From assembly GCA_964464625.1 (NCBI GenBank), contig CAYXKD010000006.1:1-64000 (forward strand): a stretch of 64,000 nt of DNA, given 5' to 3'. The translations under genes were made by a program, and so were the position numbers. Source of the DNA: JAAZIN01 sp964464625. GTDB lineage: Bacteria > Bacillota > Dethiobacteria > DTU022. Positions 41,882 through 50,406 of the stretch are shown piece by piece (the stretch's first letter is position 1; every line of letters begins with the position of its first letter). The notes beneath the pieces were generated by a model. It was not told where the DNA came from and did no database searches. It saw nothing but the letters and a program-made list of their open reading frames with translations.

Positions 41882-43032
41882 GCCGGCGCCGCCGCACTGC
41901 ATCGGGAGGCCCCTCTCATGAGCGTCTGGAGGTGCTGCCGGGAGGGGGGCGCCGCTTTGCCCACTTCAAGCGGGCGGCAGTGTTCTACATAATCATCGCC
42001 CTGACTGCCCTGCTGGTTTTGCAGGCAGGTTACCACTGGATGGGGCCTCTTATTCTGGCCAGGAGGCTGCAGATAGTATCTGCGGTGGAGGGCTTCATGG
42101 AGCAGAGGACGGAAGTGGAGGGGATGTTTGCCAGCCGGGAACTGCTACTCAGGGCGCCCTGCTCCGGGATTATTGTGGAGCTGGCCCCGGCCGGGGAGAG
42201 AGCCGCCGCCGGGACCAGAGCTGCCGTTCTGGCGCCGCTTACAGCTGTGGAGCAGCAGAAACTTCTGGAAGAAGAAGAGGTAATTCGGGAAAAAATTTGG
42301 GACAGGATCAAAGCCTGGCTATTTCGCATGATAGGCGGTAAGGAGGAGAAGGAGCGGGAAGAAGAGCAGTTGATCATAGCGGGGGAGCTGCCTTCCTGGC
42401 TTCAGGAGAGGATGGAGCTGGTTTTACCCGAAGCGGGGCTGCTGCTGCATCAGCTGGACGGTTGGGAGAATACCGGGGAGGATCTTTACCTGACCTCCGA
42501 ACAGTATTCTGCTGCCGCGAAAGAACCCTGTGAAGCGGTTGTGGGCCTTTACGTGGAACAGGATCAGCCCTTCCTCAAACTTGTCGATAACTGGCAGTTG
42601 TCTTATCATGTTTTGCTGCCCCTCGAACCAGGCAGGATTGCTGCTGCCAGGGATGAGGTCTACCTTGAATTCAACTTTGCACCGGGGCAACCTGTCCTTG
42701 CCCGACTTTTGTCCGTTGAAATCGATGGCGAAAAAGAGGAGGTTCGCCTGGACTACCGGATAAGCAGGCAGCTCTTCGGGTTTGAGAACCTTCGCCGGGC
42801 AGAGGCAGATCTGATTTTAGGGCGGCAGGAAGGGTTGATTATACCGGCCACAGCCCTGGTGGATAGGGAAGGGGCCCAGGGAGTTTTTCTAAACCAGGGG
42901 GGAAGGGTCAAGTTTAATGAAATTGTGGTGATCATGATCCAGGAGGGAGAGGCTCTTGTTGATGGACTGGAGCCGGGCAGTCTTGTTATCGCGCGGCCCG
43001 AACTTGTTGAGGAGGGCCAGCGCCTGAATTGA
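41878..43032 (+). CDS. HlyD-like membrane adaptor protein
   Basis: The 384 residues begin with a basic cytoplasmic tail and one membrane helix (FYIIIALTALLVLQAGY). A barrel-sandwich segment follows (SRELLLRAPCSGIIVELAPAGERAAAGTRAAVLAP), then a charged helical stretch and beta-rich C-terminal domains, an architecture like HlyD/membrane-fusion adaptors. No partner transporter is adjacent. From memory, such a gene occurs between ylmD and ylmE in several Clostridia, suggesting an envelope role near division, but the function is unknown. It starts with TTG in the pgeF stop (TTGA). Confidence 0.7.
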   Translation: MSRRRRTASGGPSHERLEVLPGGGRRFAHFKRAAVFYIIIALTALLVLQAGYHWMGPLILARRLQIVSAVEGFMEQRTEVEGMFASRELLLRAPCSGIIVELAPAGERAAAGTRAAVLAPLTAVEQQKLLEEEEVIREKIWDRIKAWLFRMIGGKEEKEREEEQLIIAGELPSWLQERMELVLPEAGLLLHQLDGWENTGEDLYLTSEQYSAAAKEPCEAVVGLYVEQDQPFLKLVDNWQLSYHVLLPLEPGRIAAARDEVYLEFNFAPGQPVLARLLSVEIDGEKEEVRLDYRISRQLFGFENLRRAEADLILGRQEGLIIPATALVDREGAQGVFLNQGGRVKFNEIVVIMIQEGEALVDGLEPGSLVIARPELVEEGQRLN

Positions 43033-43108
43033 TGCCGCTTCAGAACGGTTGAGCTATGAGGTATAATGTAGGAAGTTAAGAGGATTCCGGAAAAAGGGTG
43101 GAACATTG

Positions 43109-43783
43109 ATGCTGGCGAATAATTTGAAGGAGATTCAAAAAAAGATTGACGCCGCTGCGCTTCGTGCCGGCCGTTCTCCATCGGAGATCCGCCTGGTGGC
43201 GGTGACAAAGACTGTGGGCCCTGATGAGATCCGCCGGGCAGCGGCGCTGGGTTTGCGTGACTTCGGGGAGAACCGCCTTCAGGAGGCGAAACCGAAGCTG
43301 CAACTTTTTCCAGAGCTGCGCTGGCACTTTATCGGCCACCTGCAGACGAACAAGGTCAAAGATGTGCTGAAGGCTTTTAGCCTGATACACTCGCTGGATC
43401 GCTTATCCCTGGCCAGGGAGCTGGAGCGGCGGGCCGGGCGCCTCGATAGTGAGGTCCGCTGCCTGGTGCAGATAAATATTTCCGGTGAAAAAAGCAAGTT
43501 TGGCCTTGAAGAGGCTGAACTTGGAGATTTCCTGGAGGCAATGCGCGATTATTCCAGGATCAAGATAGAAGGCCTTATGACCATGGCCCCTTACCATGCA
43601 GAGCCCGCCGAGGCGAGGCTGCTGTTCCGCCGCCTGCGCCGGCTGCAAAAGATTCATGCCCGCCCGGAAATGAAGTTGAAGGAGCTCTCCATGGGAATGA
43701 CCAATGACTATACTGTTGCTGTGGAGGAAGGAGCTACCATGCTGCGCATAGGCACTGCTCTTTTCGGAGAACGAAGAGGATGA
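43109..43783 (+). CDS. ylmE: YggS/YlmE-family PLP homeostasis protein
   Basis: This single-domain alanine-racemase-fold protein binds pyridoxal 5'-phosphate without known catalysis and affects vitamin B6 and amino-acid balance. The PLP lysine lies in VAVTKTV; FGENRLQEAKPK, WHFIGHLQTNK and LSMGMTNDYTVAVEEGATMLRIG are family signatures. About 224 residues. ATG 43109 is preferred to the adjacent TTG. The usual next gene, sepF, is absent. Confidence 0.94.
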   Translation: MLANNLKEIQKKIDAAALRAGRSPSEIRLVAVTKTVGPDEIRRAAALGLRDFGENRLQEAKPKLQLFPELRWHFIGHLQTNKVKDVLKAFSLIHSLDRLSLARELERRAGRLDSEVRCLVQINISGEKSKFGLEEAELGDFLEAMRDYSRIKIEGLMTMAPYHAEPAEARLLFRRLRRLQKIHARPEMKLKELSMGMTNDYTVAVEEGATMLRIGTALFGERRG

Positions 43784-43824
43784 CAGGCAGGTGAAATAGA
43801 ATCGAAATAATTGGCAATGGCCTT

Positions 43825-44082
43825 TTGATCTTTCTCCAGATTTATGTGTATGTGATCCTTGGCCGGATCATCCTTTCCTGGTTTCAGGGCTCATTCTATA
43901 ACAGTCCTTTTCTTTACCAGATTTTTCGGTTCTGTTATGTCCTTACGGAGCCGCTGATGGCGCCGCTGCGCCGGATCATTCCCCCCATGCGAATGGGCGC
44001 AGGCTACATGGACCTGTCGCCAATTATATTATGGATGCTTCTACTGGTAGCCCGGCAGCTTATAGTGCGTTTCTTATTTTGA
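43825..44082 (+). CDS. ylmG: YggT-family membrane protein YlmG
   Basis: A small membrane protein with two hydrophobic helices and the family sequence ILGRIILSWFQG, TEPLMAPLRRIIPP, DLSPIILWMLLL. The family is linked to division or envelope functions but has no defined activity. TTG 43825 is the only standard start but has no ribosome-binding site. GGCAGGTGA at 43786-43794 would suit an ATC at 43801, adding eight residues (IEIIGNGL) that read like the family N-terminus. Confidence 0.85.
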   Translation: MIFLQIYVYVILGRIILSWFQGSFYNSPFLYQIFRFCYVLTEPLMAPLRRIIPPMRMGAGYMDLSPIILWMLLLVARQLIVRFLF

Positions 44083-44107
44083 ATTCTCCCAGGGAGGTAT
44101 CAGGCAG

Positions 44108-44470
44108 ATGAAGGGCAAAAAAACCGGCCTTTCCGCTGTTGAAGGGGAAGAGGAGAGGGCAATCAGGCCTGCCGGTGATCACGGTTTTGCGGCGGTTTCG
44201 GAGGGAAAAGAGATAAAGGGAACGGTGGCTGCCCTGCGTCTCGACGCAGTGCTGGCGCTCGGCTTCGGCCTCTCCAGGTCCCGGGCGGTAGCATTGATAA
44301 AGGGTGGCCTTGTCCAGGTGAAGGGGCGCCCTGTAGAGACGCCTTCCCGACGGCTGAATGAGGGTGATCTTATCTCACTAAGCGGGCGGGGCGGCCTGGA
44401 GATAACCGCCCTGACAGGAGAAAGCCGTAAAGGAAGGCAGTGCCTAATACTTAAAAAATTTAACAAATAG
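44108..44470 (+). CDS. ylmH: S4-domain-only YlmH-like protein
   Basis: The 120 residues correspond to the C-terminal half of YlmH. EIKGTVAALRLDAVLALGFGLSRSRAVALIKGGLVQVKG and the following VETPSRRLNEGDLIS form the S4 RNA-binding domain. Full-length YlmH has about 260 residues with a further N-terminal domain, which is missing; the first 35 residues here look unstructured. The ATG at 44108 follows GGGAGG, so the gene is probably intact as a short form. YlmH and its short paralogue RqcP act in rescue of stalled ribosomes; rqcH is also in this window. Confidence 0.85.
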   Translation: MKGKKTGLSAVEGEEERAIRPAGDHGFAAVSEGKEIKGTVAALRLDAVLALGFGLSRSRAVALIKGGLVQVKGRPVETPSRRLNEGDLISLSGRGGLEITALTGESRKGRQCLILKKFNK

Positions 44471-44554
44471 GCAGGAACAGGCTGAACATTGTCGAAAGTT
44501 TAAAACGATTACATGTATATAATAAAAATGTTTTGAAACAGGGGAGGAAAAAGG

Positions 44555-45019
44555 ATGGCTTTAACACCGATGGATATTCACAATAAAGAGTTTGCGCACT
44601 CTTTTCGCGGTTATGTTGTTGAAGAAGTCAACGAATTCCTGGATCGTGTAGCCAAGGATTTTGAGCAGGTCCTCCGGGAAAACATCGAGCTTAGGGACCA
44701 GCAGAACCAGTTGACTGACAAGATGAAAAGCTATCAAAAGCTTGAAGAGACCATGCATAATGCCATTGTCATTGCTCAGGAAGCTGCCGAAGAGGTGAAG
44801 CAGACAGCCAAGCGCGAAGCCGATCTTATTCGCCGGGAGGCTGACCGCGAGGCGCAGCAGATTCTGGAGGATGCCCGATACCGGGCCAGCAAAATTTTAA
44901 CGGAACATGATGAGATCATCAAACAGGCTCAGGTTTTTAAAATGCGTTTTCGTGCCTTTGTCGAGGCGCAGCTTGCGTCGCTGGAAATGGAGGAATGGAT
45001 CCCGCCTACACAACAGTAG
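44555..45019 (+). CDS. divIVA: cell division/polarity protein DivIVA
   Basis: DivIVA binds curved membrane at the septum and poles through its N-terminal domain and forms coiled coils. The start MALTPMDIHNKEFAHSFRGYVVEEVNEFLDRVAKDFE is the lipid-binding domain, followed by long coiled coil from about 60 to 140. The length of 154 residues is usual. GGGGAGGAAAAAGG precedes ATG 44555. TATAAT at 44518-44523 could be its own promoter, without a clear -35. Confidence 0.95.
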   Translation: MALTPMDIHNKEFAHSFRGYVVEEVNEFLDRVAKDFEQVLRENIELRDQQNQLTDKMKSYQKLEETMHNAIVIAQEAAEEVKQTAKREADLIRREADREAQQILEDARYRASKILTEHDEIIKQAQVFKMRFRAFVEAQLASLEMEEWIPPTQQ

Positions 45020-45106
45020 TTCGAAAAGCTTCGATTGCATTTCCCTTGTCAGCGATCCTGATTAAAAGGTTAATACAGAGTGTCTGTAAAACCCGGCGCA
45101 TAAGGA

Positions 45107-45135
45107 TTGATCGTTCAGGGTAAGATTGTTATAAT
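45107..45135 (+). promoter_or_regulatory. promoter of the ileS T-box transcript
   Basis: TTGATC at 45107-45112 and a perfect TATAAT at 45130-45135, 17 bases apart. Transcription would begin near 45142, just before the T-box leader. Confidence 0.7.
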
Positions 45136-45141
45136 TTAAAT

Positions 45142-45412
45142 TAAGTTTTACAATAAAGCGGCGATGAACGGGCCAGTAAGCTGCAGAATATTTCTTTAAG
45201 AGAGCCGGGAACAGGTGCGAGCCCGGTGAAATGCTGCTGCTGAAAATCCCCCGGGAGTTCCCCTGAGAAATCCTTAGGGATAGTAGACAGGGGCGGGCCC
45301 ACCGTTAGAGGGCAACCGTAGAGAGGCCGCCGGGGGTGCCGGACCGGCGGCTATAAGGGTGGTACCGCGGGAGCAATCTCGTCCCTAAATCGAAAAGGGA
45401 GGAGATTTTTTT
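45142..45412 (+). promoter_or_regulatory. T-box leader (tRNA-Ile responsive)
   Basis: T-box leaders let uncharged tRNA prevent termination before a synthetase gene. The invariant AGGGTGGTACCGCG lies at 45356-45369 and contains the bulge that pairs with the tRNA 3' end. The terminator stem AATCTCGTCCCT 45375-45386 pairs with AGGGAGGAGATT 45396-45407, followed by T. Upstream are the stem I elements (GATGAACGGG, GTAAG, AGAGAG, GGTGCGAG). The best specifier is ATC, an isoleucine codon, at 45246-45248 in GAAAATCCC; another ATC at 45270 is less well placed. ileS follows. Confidence 0.92.
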
Positions 45413-45441
45413 ATAGCACAGTCAGGCAGGAGGCTTCTGAA

Positions 45442-48204
45442 ATGAAGGATCAGGATTACCGCGAGACATTGAATCTACCCCGCACAGATTTCCCCATGCG
45501 GGCGCAACTACCACGGCGGGAGCCGGAAATATTAAGCTACTGGAACAGGATGGAGATTTACGACAGGGTGCAGCGTTTGCGGCGGGGAGGACCGCAGTAT
45601 ATTCTGCATGACGGCCCTCCCTATGCCAACAACGACATTCACATGGGCACTGCCCTGAACAAGGTGCTCAAAGATTTCATAGTAAAATACAAGACCATGC
45701 GCGGTTTTGACAGCCCCTATGTGCCCGGTTGGGATACGCACGGGCTGCCCATTGAACACCAGATTATTAAAACCAGGGGGGTTAACCGTAAGGAGATTTC
45801 ACCCCTGGAGTTCCGGCGGATGTGTCGTGACTATGCACTGGAATATGTGGCTATCCAGCGGGATCAATTTCGTCGTCTGGGGGTGCGGGGCTGCTGGGAA
45901 GACCCCTACCTGACCCTGGCGCACGCTTACGAGGCCCGTCAGATCGCCGTTTTCGGGGAAATGGTCTCGCGCGGTTATATATATAAGGGCCTCCGGCCTG
46001 TTTACTGGTGTCCCCGATGTGAAACCGCCCTGGCCGAGGCCGAGGTGGAATATGGCGATCACCGCACTGATTCCATCTATGTGAAGTTTCCGGTGGTGGA
46101 GGATCGCGGTCTGCTGGAGGGGGCGGAGGGATGTTACTGTCTCATCTGGACGACAACAGCATGGACGATCCCCGCCAACCTGGCTATCTGTATTCATCCT
46201 CATCTTGATTATGTGCTTGCCGGCGCAGGTGATGAAAGATATCTTCTCGCTGAAGAGCTGCTCGAAAACGTCAGCAGTGAAACTGGAGGCGGCTCCTGGA
46301 AGGTACTGCGCCGCTTTAAAGGGCAGGAACTGGAGGGGGTTGTCTGCCGTCATCCCCTTTATGACAGGGAATCACCGCTGATTTTAGGCGATCATGTTAC
46401 ACTGGAGCAGGGGACCGGCTGCGTGCACACCGCTCCCGGGCACGGCCTGGAGGACTATGATGTGGGTCGTCTCTACCGTCTGCCCGTGCTCAGCCCCATT
46501 GATGACAAGGGGGTATTTACCGGTGAGGCGGGCGAGTTTGCCGGAATGTCCTATGCCGCCGGCGGTGAAGCGGTGGTCCGGGCGCTGGAGCGTGAAGGGG
46601 TATTGATGAAAGCTTCTCCCTATGAACACCAGTACCCCCACTGCTGGCGCTGCAAGGAACCTGTTCTTTTCCGGGCTACGGAGCAGTGGTTTGCCTCCAT
46701 CGATGGATTTCGCAGGGAGGCCCTGGAGGCTGTTCGAAAAGTCAGGTGGACTCCTGCCTGGGGTGAAGAGCGGATCTACAATATGATATCCGAACGGCAG
46801 GACTGGTGCATTTCGCGTCAGCGGATCTGGGGCGTACCCATTCCAATTTTCTATTGCCAGGCCTGCAATGAAGCGATTATCGATCCCCGGGTCATTGCTG
46901 CGGTATCCGCCCTTTTCAGCAGGGAGGGTTCCGACGCCTGGTATGCCCGGGAGGCGGAGGAGATCTTGCCGCCGGGTTACAGCTGCCCTGCCTGCGGTGG
47001 CGGCACCTTCCGCAAGGAACATGACACCATGGATGTATGGTTCGATTCGGGGACAAGCCATTTTGCCGTCCTTGAGGGGCGTCCTGAGCTGCGCTGGCCG
47101 GCTGATCTCTACCTTGAGGGGAGCGATCAATACCGGGGCTGGTTTCACTCATCGCTGCTTACTGCGGTGGCGGTGCGCGGGGAGCCCCCCTACCGTGCTG
47201 TGCTCAGCCACGGCTGGGTGGTTGACGGTGATGGCAGGAAGATGTCCAAGTCGCTGGGCAATGTCATCGCTCCCTCGGAAATCATTGAAGATTACGGCGC
47301 CGACATCCTGCGACTCTGGGTAGCATCCTCGGATTACACCAATGATATTCACCTCTCCACGGAGATCCTGAAGCAACTTTCCGAGGTTTACCGGAAAATC
47401 CGCAATACCTGCCGTTTTCTGCTGGGAAACTGTTTTGATTTCGATCCCTCATCGGAGGCTGTTGAATACCGATCCCTGGCAGAATTTGACCGCTGGGTAC
47501 TGCAGAGGCTGGGCCTGCTCATCAAGCGGGTTACGCAGTCTTATGAAGATAATGCTTACCATATGGTCTATCAGGCGCTGCACAATTTTTGCACCGTGGA
47601 CCTGAGCAACTTTTATCTTGATGTGCAGAAAGATCGCCTCTATTGTTCAGCGGCGGATGATCAGGCGCGCCGCGCTGTTCAGACGGTGATGATGACCGTT
47701 CTGGAAAGCCTCACCAGGCTCATGGCCCCTGTGCTCACCTTTACCGCCGAGGAGCTCTGGCAGCAGCTGCCTGGCGAGCGGGAGCCCAGCGTGCAGCTTG
47801 CCTCTTGGCCCGAGGTAGATCCCCATTGGGATGATGCGGAGCTGGGGCGGTGTTGGGATGAACTGCTGGCGGTGCGGGATGAAGTCACCCGTATTCTTGA
47901 GGAGGCACGCCGTGAAAAGCTCATCGGCGGCTCCCTGGAGGCCGCCCTGATCCTTTGGGCTGATGGTGAAACCTACAGGCTTCTCCATCGTTACCGGGAG
48001 CAGCTGGCGGAGATCTTCATTGTCTCCACTGTGGAGCTTCGCGAAGGGCTGGATCAGGCTCCGCAGGGAACGGGCAGCGCCCAGGAGATGCCGCTAAAAC
48101 TTCACGTAGCCAGGGCGCCGGCGGCAAAATGCCCCCGCTGCTGGATCTATGCTGCGCCGGCCGAGAACGCCCTTTGTCCCCGCTGCAGTTCCCTTTTGGA
48201 GTAA
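45442..48204 (+). CDS. ileS: isoleucyl-tRNA synthetase
   Basis: IleRS charges tRNA-Ile and edits misactivated valine. It is a class I enzyme of 920 residues: the signature 1 region PPYANNDIHMGT (HMGT at 67-70 where the classic motif is HxGH), the CP1 editing domain with WTTTAWTIPANLA and GTGCVHTAPGHG, KMSKS in DGDGRKMSKSLGN, the anticodon domain, and a C-terminal zinc finger CPRCW...CPRCS. This is the short Firmicute type rather than the eukaryal-like mupirocin-resistant type. AGGAGG precedes ATG 45442. Expression is under the T-box. Confidence 0.96.
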   Translation: MKDQDYRETLNLPRTDFPMRAQLPRREPEILSYWNRMEIYDRVQRLRRGGPQYILHDGPPYANNDIHMGTALNKVLKDFIVKYKTMRGFDSPYVPGWDTHGLPIEHQIIKTRGVNRKEISPLEFRRMCRDYALEYVAIQRDQFRRLGVRGCWEDPYLTLAHAYEARQIAVFGEMVSRGYIYKGLRPVYWCPRCETALAEAEVEYGDHRTDSIYVKFPVVEDRGLLEGAEGCYCLIWTTTAWTIPANLAICIHPHLDYVLAGAGDERYLLAEELLENVSSETGGGSWKVLRRFKGQELEGVVCRHPLYDRESPLILGDHVTLEQGTGCVHTAPGHGLEDYDVGRLYRLPVLSPIDDKGVFTGEAGEFAGMSYAAGGEAVVRALEREGVLMKASPYEHQYPHCWRCKEPVLFRATEQWFASIDGFRREALEAVRKVRWTPAWGEERIYNMISERQDWCISRQRIWGVPIPIFYCQACNEAIIDPRVIAAVSALFSREGSDAWYAREAEEILPPGYSCPACGGGTFRKEHDTMDVWFDSGTSHFAVLEGRPELRWPADLYLEGSDQYRGWFHSSLLTAVAVRGEPPYRAVLSHGWVVDGDGRKMSKSLGNVIAPSEIIEDYGADILRLWVASSDYTNDIHLSTEILKQLSEVYRKIRNTCRFLLGNCFDFDPSSEAVEYRSLAEFDRWVLQRLGLLIKRVTQSYEDNAYHMVYQALHNFCTVDLSNFYLDVQKDRLYCSAADDQARRAVQTVMMTVLESLTRLMAPVLTFTAEELWQQLPGEREPSVQLASWPEVDPHWDDAELGRCWDELLAVRDEVTRILEEARREKLIGGSLEAALILWADGETYRLLHRYREQLAEIFIVSTVELREGLDQAPQGTGSAQEMPLKLHVARAPAAKCPRCWIYAAPAENALCPRCSSLLE

Positions 48205-48652
48205 AGGTGCAGGCTGGAGCTTAGAGGCATGGGGAAAGGATCATCAAGCAATGCATCTGTTATCCAGGGGCAAAAGGATCCCCGGGATATCAGCATCATG
48301 ACTGTTCTGCGGAGCAAAGTGATGTAGCCGGGTTAGCTCCCGGTGTTTCGGGATTAACAGGTTGCACTGTAAAAGCACCGGGGTGTCCCTCTTTTGGGAC
48401 AGCCCCGGATCACTGTTTTTAAGCCGCAAAATGCTCCAGGCAGCAACAATAATGAGTCAGTCTTGAAAAAACACTGAATCCGGTTCTGCCCGAGGTCGCC
48501 ATTGCGTTACTATCGGGATCGAGCAAAGCCCCTTCCAGGATCAATCCGCCTACATTAAGAGGTAATATTTCCAAAATATCGAACAGAAGGTATTAATATA
48601 GAGCAGGTCGAATAGAGAAGGCTATCCATAAAAGATAAGGAGGTTCTGAATC
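48205..48652. other. intergenic region between ileS and the acyl-CoA ligase gene
   Basis: About 450 bases contain no convincing gene. The terminator at 48378-48420 is listed separately. The remainder, including the 230 bases before the ligase, is A+T-richer and should hold its promoter, but I find no pair of boxes good enough to report. The only strong signal at the end is the AAGGAGG ribosome-binding site. Confidence 0.5.
48378..48420 (+). terminator. intrinsic terminator downstream of ileS
   Basis: CCGGGGTGTCCC at 48378-48389 pairs with GGGACA and CCCCGG at 48396-48408, with one bulged G. A T-run lies about 7 bases later. It is strong but some 170 bases after the ileS stop. Confidence 0.65.
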
Positions 48653-50281
48653 ATGACGGAGCGGCCCTGGCTGAAAAACTATCCTGTCCGCTGGAACCTG
48701 GATTATCCAAGGATCTCTCTTTACGAACATATCAGGCGGAGTACGGCGGAAAATAGTGATCTTATCGCACTTGTTTTTTTCAGCAAGGAAATTAGCTTTC
48801 GCCAGATGCAGGAGAATATTGACCGGATGGCGGCGGCGTTTACAGATCTGGGTCTGTTGAAAGGGGATCGCGTCGCCCTCATGCTTCCCAACTGTCCTGA
48901 ATATGTGTACAGCTACTATGCCGCTATGAAGATCGGCGCCATTGTTGTTCAGTTGAACCCTCTGTATAAGCGGGAGGAGATAGAGTTTATCCTCAAGGAT
49001 TCAGGAGCAAAAATTTTTATCGGCATTGATGCGGCGGTAGAATCTTTTCAGGAGGCGCGGAGGGGGGCGAAGCTGGATCATGTGATCATTGTCCGCTTCA
49101 CCGGAGCTGAGGTAGCCGGTGAAAATCTCTGGTACGATGAATTGCTGGAGAAATACCCTCCCCAATCGGAGGAAGCAAAAATCGATCCCGAAGAGGATGT
49201 GGCGGTATTCCAATACACAGGCGGGACCACGGGACTGCCGAAAGCGGCAATGCTAACTCATTTTAACCTTGTGGCAAATGTTACCCAGATAAAAGAGTGG
49301 CTTAAAGAGTGGATTGAAATCAAATTAGCCGAAAAGATGAAGCAGCATTTTGGTATTGGGATCCTGCCCTTTTTTCACTCCTACGGGATGACCTGTGTGA
49401 TGAATACAGGCCTGGCACTTCCCATGGGGCAGGTGCTTCTACACCGTTTTGATATGGAAGCCCTGCTGGAATCTGTTGTGAAATACAGGCCGGCCCTCTT
49501 TCCCGCTGTGCCTACAATCTATGCTGCCGTGGCAAATCATCCGCAGCTGGCCAGTTACGGAATCCACGGCGTGATTGAGATCTGCAACAGCGGTGCTGCG
49601 CCCATGCCTCTGGATGTGATGATGCGTTTTGAAAAGGAGACCGGTTCAAAAATTCTTGAGGGTTACGGTCTTACCGAGGCCTCGCCGGTAACTCACTGCA
49701 ATCCATTGGGCAGCCTCCGCAAACCGGGCAGTGTGGGAATGCCCTACCCCGATACTGATTGCCGGATCGTGGATCTGGCGGACGGAGTTACCGGTATGGC
49801 GGTGGGCGAAGAGGGCGAGCTGATTATTAAGGGGCCGCAGGTGATGAAAGGTTACTGGAACCGCCCCGATGAGACGGCGGAGATTCTTCGTGACGGGTGG
49901 CTTTACACCGGTGATATAGCAAAAATGGATGAGCAGGGATATTTCTATATCGTTGATCGAAAAAAAGATCTGGTTATCACCGGCGGTTACAATGTTTATC
50001 CACGCGAGGTCGATGAGGTTCTTTTCGATCATCCAAAGATTGCCGAGGCAGTAACTATTGGCATTTCTGACGACTATTTTGGCGAGGTGCTCAAGGCTTT
50101 TGTCGTGCTCAAAGAGGGTGAAAGCGCCAGGGCGGAAGAGATTATAGAATTCTGTTCCGGGAAGCTTGCCCGCTACAAGGTGCCGCGCCAGGTTGAATTC
50201 CGGGCTGAACTGCCCAAAAGCGCCATTGGCAAGATCCTGCGCCGCGAATTGATTAAAGAGGAGGAGCAAAAAAAGGGTTAG
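48653..50281 (+). CDS. fadD: long-chain fatty-acid--CoA ligase (AMP-binding)
   Basis: This adenylate-forming enzyme activates carboxylic acids to CoA thioesters. The ATP loop YTGGTTGLPKAAMLTH, GYGLTEASPVTHCNP, GWLYTGDIAKMDEQGYFYIVDRKKDLVITGGYNVYPREVD and the catalytic Lys in PKSAIGKILRREL are intact. The 542 residues are similar to FadD/LcfA. The exact chain length cannot be read from sequence. AAGGAGG precedes ATG 48653. It appears to be a single transcription unit and, with the acyl-CoA dehydrogenase gene at 56.5 kb, hints at fatty-acid metabolism. Confidence 0.88.
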   Translation: MTERPWLKNYPVRWNLDYPRISLYEHIRRSTAENSDLIALVFFSKEISFRQMQENIDRMAAAFTDLGLLKGDRVALMLPNCPEYVYSYYAAMKIGAIVVQLNPLYKREEIEFILKDSGAKIFIGIDAAVESFQEARRGAKLDHVIIVRFTGAEVAGENLWYDELLEKYPPQSEEAKIDPEEDVAVFQYTGGTTGLPKAAMLTHFNLVANVTQIKEWLKEWIEIKLAEKMKQHFGIGILPFFHSYGMTCVMNTGLALPMGQVLLHRFDMEALLESVVKYRPALFPAVPTIYAAVANHPQLASYGIHGVIEICNSGAAPMPLDVMMRFEKETGSKILEGYGLTEASPVTHCNPLGSLRKPGSVGMPYPDTDCRIVDLADGVTGMAVGEEGELIIKGPQVMKGYWNRPDETAEILRDGWLYTGDIAKMDEQGYFYIVDRKKDLVITGGYNVYPREVDEVLFDHPKIAEAVTIGISDDYFGEVLKAFVVLKEGESARAEEIIEFCSGKLARYKVPRQVEFRAELPKSAIGKILRRELIKEEEQKKG

Positions 50282-50338
50282 ATCCGCTGCCAGTCTGCGG
50301 CTCTGATCTTTTAGCAGTGAATTTTATGACCTGATTAT

Positions 50339-50365
50339 GCCTCGCTGCGGCGGGGCTATTTTTTT
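50339..50365 (+). terminator. intrinsic terminator after the acyl-CoA ligase
   Basis: GCCTCGC at 50339-50345 pairs with GCGGGGC at 50350-50356 (one G-U), loop TGCG, followed by CTATTTTTTTG. Confidence 0.75.
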
Positions 50366-50406
50366 GTTACTGGGAAAACATATGATTGATCAAGGAGGCA
50401 GCTCCG

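Noticed and set aside
44489..44496. Spo0A box (TTGTCGAA) before divIVA
   Set aside because: A single 7-base match is expected often by chance, and its spacing to the possible -10 is wrong for a standard promoter.
45623..45660. Defective IleRS because the HIGH motif reads HMGT
   Set aside because: The rest of the enzyme is intact, and I recall Thr at this position in other clostridial IleRS, so it is likely a tolerated variant.
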